From assembly GCA_017506865.1 (NCBI GenBank), contig JAFCMP010000120.1, positions 124,001 through 188,000 of the forward strand: 64,000 nucleotides of DNA, in the 5' to 3' direction. The DNA comes from Tribonema minus (lineage: Eukaryota; Sar; Xanthophyceae; Tribonematales; Tribonemataceae). Shown in pieces: positions 55,644 through 64,000 of this stretch (positions are counted from its first letter, which is position 1; each line of letters starts with the position of its first letter). The notes under the pieces are model-generated. The model saw nothing but the letters and a program-made list of their open reading frames with translations. It was not told the origin of the DNA and searched no databases. A program made the position numbers and the translations under genes.

Positions 55644-58600
55644 TCAGTGTTGCCCAACCTCCCCCGTGTCTCCCCTCTCCATTCCAACTTCAACTTGCTT
55701 CGCACCCCCGCCGCCCTCCCCACAGCCCGTCGGCACCGCCCCTTCCGCCGTCCCGTCTCGAACGCCCCCTGCAGAGCCCCCCGCTCTCCCCTTCGCGCAG
55801 CCCGTTCCGCCGCGCTGCGCCGCCGTCGCGCTGCCGGCTCCGCCCTCGACATCGCTCAGCGTATCGTGCTGCTGCGCCGCCGCCGCTGTGGCCGCCGCAG
55901 CGTCACCGGCGCCACCACTTTCGTCGTCCTTCAGATCCGGCAGCAGCGGTGCGTTATTGCTTCTGAGGGCCGCTGCCGCTGCCGCTGCCGCCGCCGCCTC
56001 CGCCGCTGCCGCCGTGTCATTGGCGCTACCCTCCTCTGCGTCTTTCAGTTCCAGCAGCAGCGGCGCGTGATCGCTGCCGAGGCACGCGGTGGCGCGCTCG
56101 TAGCCGCCGGAGCCGAGGACGTCCGCGTGCGCGATGCGCTGCGCCAGGGACTTCGACACGAGCAGGAAGTCGATGCGCATGCCCTTCCGGTAGTACTTGC
56201 CTGGGGGGGGGATGGGAGGTTGGGGGCGGGGGGGACGGGGGGGGGATGCCGTTCGCGTCGGTTGGTGTTTGCATGCAATACTCGGAGTGATTCGCTTCTG
56301 TATTGATGCGCATCGATGTACTCTCAAGTATGCATGCAAGTGATGCATGTACGGCATACTGTGCTTCTTAGTACGCACAGGGGTACGTTGCGTGCGTGTG
56401 CACGTATGCAAACTACCACGCATGCCCGTATGACGCAAGCCACCCAACAGTGTCACGAGCAGCCAACTTAGAATTAAGGTTGGGGTGAGGGTGAGGGTTT
56501 AGGTTACCCTCCCCCCCCCGGTAGGTCAAATTAAGTTAGGGTTAGGGCTAGGTTTTAGGGTTAGGGTTAGGACTTAGATTACCCTCTCCCCCTCAGTAGG
56601 CCCAGCCGTCGCCGCGCGTGAGCAGCAGGCGGTTTAGGGTCGGGGTCAGGATTAATTTACCCTCCCCCCTCGACAGGTAGGTCCATTCAGAAGTATTAGG
56701 GTTTGGGGTTAGGGTCGGGGCTAGATTACCCTCTCCCCTTCGGTAGGTCCATCAAGGGAAGGGCTAGGGTTTAGAGTTAGGCTTAGCTCACCCTCTCCCC
56801 CTCGGTAGGTCCAGCCGTCGCCGCGCGGGTGCAGCAGGCGGTACGCGTCCACCAGGCCCCCTTCAGCCAGAATCTGCTTGAAGCGCAGGCGCTCGTTGGG
56901 GGTGAAGCCCGGCTGCCCCCTGTCCCCCTCGTTCGCGGCCGCGCTGCGAAACGCATAGATGCATACAAAGACAGAAGGAATTCAATTGCAGGGCATTTCA
57001 TCAGGTGCTTGGAGGCTGCGCGCGTCGAATCCGTGAAGTGCCCACCAGGTGGTGCTGTGCAGTGCAGACATGCATCGATCATCAGATCCTCGTCTCCGTC
57101 ACCACTTGAATTGTTGATAGGCGGGGTGAAGCCTGGCTGGACTGTCCCCCTCGTCCGCGGCCGCGCTGCGCCACGCATTTGCACATACGGAATTCAATTG
57201 CAGGGCAGTTCATCACGCGCGGTTGCACGCAGACAGATAGGATTCAATTGCACGGCGGTAAATCAGGTGCGCAGAGGGGGTGAAGCCCGGCTGCCCCCTG
57301 TCCCCCTCGTCCGCGGCCGCGCTGCGCCACGCGCGAATGCACACACAGACAACATTTAGTTGTAGGACAGTTGATCAGGTGCACAGAGAATGTGCATCAG
57401 AGCCGCTCAGGTGTTCCTAGGCATGCCTGCACACATCTGCAGAGCCTCGGCTGTCACTCGTGTACCGTTGATGATACATACATCTGCTTATTGCAATGAA
57501 AGAGATTGTGCAACGGTGCATCATGCTTGGTCGCATGCGGCTGAACAAAGCTCCAGCTGCCCATGCTTGTTGACAGCAAGGGGGTGCGGCGCCCCTAGCC
57601 CCCCTCCGGGTTTGTTGCACGGCACTGCAAATACTTTCAGTTGGTGAGTCAATGTTGCACTACGCATCATGTCACGGCAACGACAACATGCCAGATTCTA
57701 GCATCAGAGTGGCAAGAGAAGACGCCTGCCGCACGCACAAGGCCATTAACTTCAACTTCAACATGTGTGCATACAACGCCCACGCCGCCGCTGCGCCATG
57801 CGTTCACCAGAAGCGCAGCAATGCCATCAACTTCACCTCAATCTCCATGCCCACAGCGCTGCCAACTCACAACAACTGCCGCGCGAACCAGTCCGGGTGG
57901 CTCACATGGCGCGCATCGGCGGTCGCGTTGAAGTTGCCCGCGCACACTCTCGCATGCCCGCGTAACACCATCAACATCTACTTCATGTCTGAACTCTCAA
58001 CTTCCATGCAGCGTGCGGCACACCTGCAGAACGCCACTGCTGCGGTGACCAACCTCAAACTCAATCAACTTCAAGTTCAGAAAACTTCATGTTCAACCCG
58101 TAGCCGCGACAACAAGCTCACCAGAACTGCCGCGCAAACCAGTCCGGGTGGCTCACGTCGCGCTCATCAACGGTCGCGTTGAAGTCGCCGACGCACACGA
58201 CGGCGCGCCGCGCGCGCCGCCGCGCCGCCAGCCACGCGCCCAGCTGCGCGTCCCACTCGCGCCGCCGCGCGTACGACGCCTCCGTCGTGCCGTTGTTGGG
58301 CGCGTAGACCGCGAGCACGTCGAAGGCGCGGTAGCGCAGCACGATGACGCGGCCGTCGGCGTGATGCTCGTGCGCGCCCGCGCTGCTGCCGCCGCTGCCG
58401 CCACTGCTGCCGCTGCCGCCGCCGCCGCGGCCGCTGCTGCCGCCGCTGCTGCCGCCGCCGCCGCCGCTGCTGCCGCTGCCGCCGCTGCTACCGCCGCCGC
58501 CGCCGCTGCCGCCGCTGCTGCCGTTGCTGGCGCTGCTGCCGCTGCTGGCGCCGTCGTCATCAATGCTCAGGTTGTAGCGCACGGCGAGAGGCGTCACGCC

Positions 58601-61138
58601 CGCGCCCTGACGTATGAGGCATGCTGCGCGCGGAGCAGCGATGCGGAGAGGGGAGGCGAGGGCGGCCATGGGGTGGCACCAGTTCTCCACGACACCACGT
58701 CTCATGTCAATGAGTTCATTGTCACCGTGAATGCATCACAAGAAGTGGTAATCGTGATGCGGCGGGGTGGGTGGGTGGGGGGGGAGCATGAGGGGGTCGC
58801 ATCAGTTCGCCATGACCACACGTGAGATGTGGCTGAATGAATCCGCCGTCACCGTGAATGCATGACTGAGCTGGTAAGCGTTGTGGGTTTATGAACCCGC
58901 TGCGCCATGGTATCTCTACATGGATGGTAAGCGCCATGGCGCTGATGCCGCTGTCCCGACGCGCCACTCGGCGCAGGAGGCGCGCCGCCGCCGCGACCGG
59001 TATCAGCGCTCAGGCTGCGGCTCGTGGACGGCAGCAGCGCTGCGCCGGCGCTCGCGAAGATGGCGCAGCTGCAGTTGCTTGTGAGTGGGACAGCGCGCGC
59101 ACACGCACTGTATCGGAGCACGTGAATTCAGGCTGCCGGTTGTCGCGGCGCGGAGCCTCTGCGAAGACCTCGTGCCACCTGCTGTCGTCATCAGTGCTCA
59201 GACAGTAGGGCAGCAGTGCGAGTCGGTGCGCGCGCACATTCAGTACTTCTGCGGTGTGGAGTGGCCCATAGGTGGGCTGCAGCGGCACTGTTCAGCGTCA
59301 CCGTGCGCCAAGCGCGACACTGCTGTCGGAGTCCCTCAGCGCCACCTGGGGTAGAAGTGCAAGTACTTGACGTAAGGTGACGCACCATTGCACACTTCCA
59401 GTCGGCGTGCACGCGCCGCACCCCATCCTCCACCTCAGCACCCAGTTCAACTCCCATCAGCGAACCGCATCGCGAAATTTACTACTGCTGTGGAGTGCAT
59501 GCCAGGCAACGGTCACGATGCAGTTCTGTCAGAGCCACGCCGACCAGCGTCGTTGTGCGTAGGCAGCGCAGACAAACTTCAACTGTCACACAGCGCGACA
59601 ACAAATTCCCAGCACGGAGCACTGGCACGACAAGCGTCAGGACAAACTTCAAGCATCAGGGCCGACGCACCGGAGCCCGCGTAGTTCTTGTCTGCGAGCA
59701 ACCGCAGCACCGCGTACAACAAACTTCCAGTGTCAGTCACAAACTTCAACTTTCAGGTGACGCACCGGAGCCCGCGTACTTCTTGTCCGCGAGCGACCAC
59801 AGCACCGCGTACCCCCACTGCCCCACGCTGTTCCTCAGATTCGCAACGTCCGTCCGATCCGCGGCGGTTTCGCAGCGCACGCGCCCCCTGTCGCGTGGCC
59901 GGCCGTCCCCCGGCTTGCTCTTGGGGGGCGCGTGCGCGGGCAGGCGCGCCTCCTGGATGAAGAACAGGTCCGGCGCGTTCTCCTGCAGGAACGCGCGGAT
60001 CGCGCCGCCGCACTGGCTCTCCGGCTGCACGCGCGCGGCGGCGGCAGCGGCAGCGGCGGCGGCAGCGGCGGCGGCGGGGGCGCGGATGCGTGTCAAGGGA
60101 TATGCGTCGGCGGATATGCAAGTGAGCAGGCGGATTGCGCTGCCGCACTGGCTCTCCGGCTGCGCGCGCGCGCAGGCGGTGGCAGCGGCGGCGGCGGCGG
60201 CGGTGGCGGAGGCGCATGAGTGAGTCCCAGGATATGCGTCGGGGGGGATGCAAGCGAGCAGGCGGTTGTGTGCGTCAGCGGCAACGGCTCAGCAAGCAGG
60301 GGGCCTGTGCCACGCTCGCTGACATGGTGCGTGACGACTCTGGCGCGCACTGGCTCTGCGCCTGCGCACGCGGTGGCGGCGGTGGCAGCAGCAGCGGCGG
60401 CGGCAGCTGCGGCGGCGCGAGTGTGTGTCATAGGCTGTGTCGGCGGAAGCGCGAATGAGCATGCGCGTGCACGTGCATAGAGCGGCAAGCCTGGCAGCGA
60501 CGGCTCAGCGCGGGGGCGGCGCGCACTGCGCTCACTGCCGTGACATCAGGCGCGGCCGGCACGTGCAATTCGTGGGATGCGGCCATTCAGCAAACAGCGC
60601 CGCGGCGGCGTGCGTAGGTAGTAATGAGATAAATTGGTCGGCTGGGCCACACCTCAGTCAGCAGACTCTCGTCAGCGAGTTGTCGCCTTGTTAGCAGTGG
60701 CGATATGCTGCAGCACTGTCGCTGCCTGTTGGGACCCACTCAACACAAGATGCTTGGCGACTGGTAACAGCGTCTGCTGTGCCTTATCACGGAAAAAACA
60801 GAGTCGTCTACACGGCGGTGTACTGGGGATGCAGTGCCGCATGATGCAACAAGCGCGCGCCTTCATTCACTGCAAATCAAATTATTTATCATTCCCTTGT
60901 ACACTGTCACAATGCGCAGCTGGACCAGCCTCACCCGCAGTCGCACGCTGAGCCCATCGGCGTTCCAGGTACAGATTATGCGGGGATCGCGCCCTGCGAC
61001 TTGTCTGGCTCCCTCGCCTTCAGCAGCCGCTGCCGCTGTTGCCGCTGCTGCCGGCGCCGCTCCTGCCTCAGTCCGTTGACGCTTTGCAGGCGGCTCCGCA
61101 GTCTTGCCAAACATATCCGCTATGCTCCGCTGGCTCAT
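55644..61138 (-). CDS. AP endonuclease, exonuclease III/APE family, 5 exons, 557 aa
   Basis: On the minus strand exons 61138-60935, 60024-59766, 58623-58122, 56943-56792 and 56200-55644 join with phases 0,1,2,1 to 558 codons including the stop. ExoIII motifs appear in order: ICTWNADGL (Asn59), DLFFIQEARL (metal-binding Glu93), KKYAGS, VLAVYAPNNG, VVCVGDFNATVDERDVSHPD, GLVDAYRLLHP, KGMRIDFLLVS, and LGSDHAPLLLEL with catalytic His417. It cuts DNA at abasic sites in base excision repair. The start MSQRSIADMF resembles a PCNA-binding PIP box and is followed by a basic KRQR patch, which suggests a nuclear form. A ~60-residue Ser/Gly run interrupts the fold after LSIDDDG, and an Ala/Gly-rich tail of ~140 residues follows. 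An upstream in-frame GTG extends the frame, but the ATG at 61138 is preferred. Confidence 0.92.
56590..56760 (-). repeat. Copies of AP endonuclease exon 4 end plus donor
   Basis: On the plus strand 'taggcccagccgtcgccgcg' and the following ggcggt (56596-56635) copy the exon 4 end and donor (56792 side). Shorter 'ctcccc...gtaggtcca' remnants lie at 56685-56702 and 56733-56752. TTAGGG-type text separates all of them. Confidence 0.8.
57115..57345 (-). repeat. Two copies of AP endonuclease exon 4 start
   Basis: The acceptor and start of exon 4 recur at about 57120-57180 and 57268-57338 (plus-strand text 'gtccccctcgtccgcggccg then cgctgcgccacgc'), on the 5' side of the true acceptor at 56944. Confidence 0.88.
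57875..57930 (-). repeat. Copy of AP endonuclease exon 3 end plus donor
   Basis: Plus-strand 'gaaccagtccgggtggctca' and 'ggtcgcgttgaag' copy the end of exon 3 (58122-58190) about 240 bp downstream in gene direction. Confidence 0.88.
58375..58560 (-). repeat. Coding GCC/GCT microsatellite (Ser/Gly tract) inside the AP endonuclease
   Basis: An impure triplet repeat of about 185 bp encodes roughly 60 Ser and Gly residues between LSIDDDG and HADGRVIVL. It stays in frame, so it is an insertion tolerated in a surface loop rather than an intron. Confidence 0.85.
59648..59705 (-). repeat. Copy of AP endonuclease exon 2 end plus donor
   Basis: Plus-strand 'gacgcaccggagcccgcgta' with following 'ttcttgtctgcgagc' repeats the exon 2 end and donor (59760-59800) about 110 bp further along the gene. 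Confidence 0.88.
60125..60370 (-). repeat. Copies of AP endonuclease exon 2 start
   Basis: Plus-strand 'cgccgcactggctctccggc'-type text at the true acceptor (60001-60030) recurs at 60140-60172. A weaker copy lies at 60345-60372. Both are followed by GGC/GGT-repeat sequence. Confidence 0.8.
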
Positions 61139-61830
61139 GTCAGCTGCCCGCGTCCTCGCTGCCTGACTCTTCTCAGCGTTCGCCACACTAAGGTTTTCCG
61201 TCCTTTTTTCCGCAAGCTGCCTGCCGCTCCCGATGGTGGCCGACTCGCCACCTGCAATGGCGAGGTGTCCAAATTCTTATCCAATCAGCAAGCAGGCAAG
61301 CGCTGCTTCATTCAAACATGTGGCAAGGCGTCAGCAAGGGCGTACAGTCGAAGGGCGCGCGGTTTGTTTGGTATATCGGGGGCATGCACTGCAGCGAAAG
61401 ACCAGCTTCATGAGGATTATAAAAGCTGCCTGCATTTCCTTGGCTTGCGGCCGCGGCGCCTTCACCGCGCCTCAATCTGATGGCAAGCAATGCCTCGCAG
61501 TTACTGCGTTGACCAGGGCAAGGTAAGTTGGTGAGGCGACGACGCGCCGGGCATCTTCTTCGTGGTTGTCAGATCTTTGGATCCTGTGAAGTTGGCCAAA
61601 CTACATGCACGAGCTTAATCGGTGCGCCCGGCTGCTAATTGGTGCTGGCACGGCATGCTCAGCTCACCTCTCGAGTGCTGCTAAGCCTCCAAGCAAGCGC
61701 CTCACACGCGAGCTCGTTCTTCAAGTGTCCACCTTGAAGTGCACTGCAGTTCGAAGGATTCCGAGATTTGATTAGGCTGCATACACGAGAACACAAGCAC
61801 GCAAACTAAAACTAAACAACAGCACCGACA
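61139..61830. promoter_or_regulatory. Divergent intergenic region, AP endonuclease and secretory protein genes
   Basis: 692 bp separate the two divergent starts and must hold both promoters. The right end is AT-richer (aactaaaactaaacaacagc just before the ATG at 61831), as expected for a 5' leader. No other gene is seen. Confidence 0.55.
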
Positions 61831-63583
61831 ATGCGATTCCTGTCCTGCACCCTGGTGGTCCTCGCTGCCTGCTGCTGCAGCAGTGCCAGAGCCGCTCCCC
61901 ATGCACCCTCAGGCTCCGTGCAGCGCAACCCACTTCACAAGGTGAACAATGTAAGGGGAGGAGGCGACCTGACCTCCACGTCGCCACCGAAGACTGTTGG
62001 CCTGGGCCGAGTGATGAACCTGAGGACCGCACTGGAGTACAAGGGCTTCGCGATCGCAGAGACGGGACTGCTCCTGGGTGTGCTGCAGCTGGCGAGGAAG
62101 CTCGCAGCTCGCCACCCCCTTGACATCAAGTACATGCGCGCAGTGGACTACACCGCCTGGGCAGTGATAGGTGAGCTTCGGCCACAGCCATGCTGCTGCA
62201 CCTGCTGTCCTGTGTTTCTGCCTGTTGCTGCCAATTGCATATATCTGAGTGCTCCTACAGGTCAGAATGTTTACTTCAATGCCCGATCCCGCACGTTGCT
62301 GGTATGTGCTGACCACCGTGTTGGCGCTGCGTTCACCCTCACTTGCTCAGCTCTTGGCTCGGACTGGCTTGTGGGAGTGATCAGGCTGCTGTTGGTGAAG
62401 CTGCAGCTGGCGAAGCCTCGGGTCAACATCGACGAATCGTTGAGGACTTGGTACAGGCTGTAAGTCATAAAGAGTGTGAGCTTACATATATATTTAGTAC
62501 TGATATTCATGAATATAAAGGCAGCGAACGTATTCATATTCATGTGGTATGCGCATAATTAATGCCTCGCAGTCTCCAACCTTGTGCGCTTTCGCTGCAG
62601 TATCATGTGCCATGTGAAGTACCCTAGCGGCCAGAAAATGCAATAGCGACATATGTAGATGCAGCCATGTCCGCTATGCACGTGGCGGATGTGCATCTGT
62701 ATGTGTGCACTGCCCTCATCAAACTTCTGATTGATTCTCGTTCAGGGCACAGAAACCGCCCGGATGTCCGGTGTGTGAAGCCGAAATCAATGCGTATCCG
62801 GTGACAAAGTGCGCAATCTACTGCTGACAACAAGATGCGTCACTAATGAGCTCAGGAGCTGCAGCCAATTTGCCTCGATTCTTGGCGGCTGTGCGTAGCA
62901 GTGATTCCTTGTCACGCAGGGATAGCGCATAACCACAAGGTGCCAGCGTGACTGATTGCCGTCAACTGTGTGCACTGTGAACACCATCAAACTGCATCAG
63001 ATGCGAAATAGGGCTTGGTTCCTTGCACCAGATTACTTTGTATGCAGACTCGTCAAGCGAACACAGTACTTCGTGCTGCCTATGCAACCTGAGAAGATAG
63101 TACCTCGACAAGTTTTCAAGTGAGTGTGGCTCTCATGGAGTGTGCGCTGAGTAGTGCACCAGATTACGAGTGCTGTAGTGTTGTGTCAGAAGGGAATGTT
63201 GTGGGAGCATGCAGGTGGAATGTTGTGGGAGCATGGAGGCTGACCTGGTGAGGTTGCTTTGAACATCATGACGGCGTGCAGCACACACTAAATTTTGGCA
63301 GAGAACGCGTTCATTGGGGTTTGTTCACGCTTCTGTGTCATGATGCTGCACATGCGTGCCCACATTGCAGAACGGCAGCCTCTATGATCCTTGAAGCGCG
63401 CCGCATGCGACAGCACGACTTCAATCACATGATGAATTGAATATACTGGTTTGACAGGCTTAGAGACCAGCTTGAGGGCGCGAAACCTCATTTACTGAAC
63501 CAGTTCCGTTCATTGCATTTGTCCCGTCGCCCTGCAGCATCGCAAAGCCCAAGTGGACACCCGCAGACTGGGTATTCCCTACG
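61831..63583 (+). CDS. Secretory or plastid-targeted protein with a possible TspO/MBR domain, partial at the right edge
   Basis: The start MRFLSCTLVVLAACCCSSARA is a clear signal peptide; HKVNNVRGGG follows and may be part of a plastid-targeting presequence. Proposed exons are 61831-62170, 62351-62459, an optional 62746-62793, then 63048-63119 and 63538-63583, with phases 1,2,2,2,0; the frame holds with or without the third. The last exon reads IAKPKWTPADWVFPT, close to the KPxWxPPxWVFxxVW signature of TspO/MBR membrane proteins, which bind porphyrins and cholesterol. The remaining helices would lie beyond 64000. Upstream hydrophobic stretches (AETGLLLGVLQLARKL, DWLVGVIRLLLVKLQ) could be helices. 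Alternatively the gene ends at the TAA at 62461-62463 and the TspO-like exon belongs to a second gene. Confidence 0.5.
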
Positions 63584-63775
63584 GTACGTACCTGCTCCTT
63601 AACTCCCTACATATTGTAATTGCGCGATTTCGCTTGCGATCCTGTTTGTGAAGTGTACCTTTGGCAAGCACGGCGGCGGTAGTAGCAAACCTGTGCGTGA
63701 TGTGACACTCAAAGGGTGCCATGCGACAGTGCAGCTTTTTCGACGCTGGCTCTCTTCCGCGTCATACATGTGCCA

Positions 63776-63797
63776 CCCCCCCCCCCCCCCCCCCCCC
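63776..63797 (+). other. Poly-C tract (22 nt)
   Basis: A pure C22 run lies in the last intron at the right edge. By analogy with the other C runs it may precede an exon or exon copy, but none is clear before 64000. Confidence 0.8.
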
Positions 63798-64000
63798 TTG
63801 CCTCGAGTACATTGCTGCTTCCGAAGCCATGCAGAGTTTGCTTCCGAAGCCATGCAAAGTTTGTAGTCATTTCCCTTGTTGTAGTCCAACCCTGTGCGCC
63901 GCATCACGGCACTTTTGCTGCATGTCCGGATCCCCCTCTCAATCCCTTGATTACAGTGCGGGCACAGAATCCTCTTTCTCAGCCCCCCCCCCCTCTGCTG

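Noticed and set aside
55530-56306. Plus-strand ORFs opposite AP endonuclease exon 5
   Set aside because: The minus frame carries RIDFLLVS and GSDH motifs and phase-joins with exon 4.
58148-58825. Poly-Ala plus-strand ORF opposite AP endonuclease exon 3
   Set aside because: It is a translation of the triplet repeat in the wrong strand; the minus strand holds the ExoIII motifs.
62261-62350. Separate small exon 62261-62301 in the TspO-like gene
   Set aside because: It would leave a 49-bp intron and a phase mismatch; a single 180-bp intron 62171-62350 keeps the frame.

Overview
The window is nuclear DNA from a GC-rich eukaryote. Every gene I could rebuild is split by GT-AG introns. Coding exons are very GC-rich with Gly/Ala/Ser homopolymers. 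TTAGGG-type telomeric repeats lie scattered through the introns. One N-terminus looks like a secretory signal followed by an RGGG-containing stretch, and the complex I subunit resembles the plant form. This fits a unicellular alga with a secondary plastid; a haptophyte is my best guess, but no rRNA or marker gene confirms it.

Layout. (1) 144-6310, plus: BAR plus RhoGAP protein, 601 aa. (2) 7359-18571, plus: 1566-aa membrane-anchored protein, possibly a lipid-transfer protein. (3) 20211-23744, plus: translation initiation factor eIF3h, 347 aa. (4) 24108-38151, plus: leishmanolysin-like (M8) zinc metallopeptidase, about 538 aa spread over 14 kb; its last intron carries a 5'-truncated LINE with a 14-bp target-site duplication. 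(5) 40337-42347, minus: complex I subunit NDUFB2, 126 aa. (6) 42492-53015, plus: 424-aa multi-pass membrane protein of unknown family, head-to-head with NDUFB2 (144 bp between starts). (7) 55644-61138, minus: ExoIII/APE-type AP endonuclease, 557 aa. (8) 61831 to beyond the right edge, plus: secretory or plastid-targeted protein that ends in what looks like the start of a TspO/MBR domain. The genes have unrelated housekeeping and membrane roles and do not form a pathway.

The striking feature is not a gene. Most introns are built from serial, decaying copies of the neighbouring exon's edge. Introns upstream of an exon hold copies of its acceptor site plus the first 40-110 nt. Introns downstream hold copies of its last 40-110 nt plus its donor site. 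I call these exon echoes and count more than 70 copies in about 25 arrays, on both strands and in all seven fully rebuilt genes. Telomeric repeats, long poly-C runs before acceptors and a TTGAAGTT motif fill the spaces between copies. This looks like a continuing process of intron growth by tandem duplication across splice junctions.

Exon boundaries were set by hand from splice dinucleotides, reading-frame phase and protein similarity recalled from known families. No transcript or database search was available.
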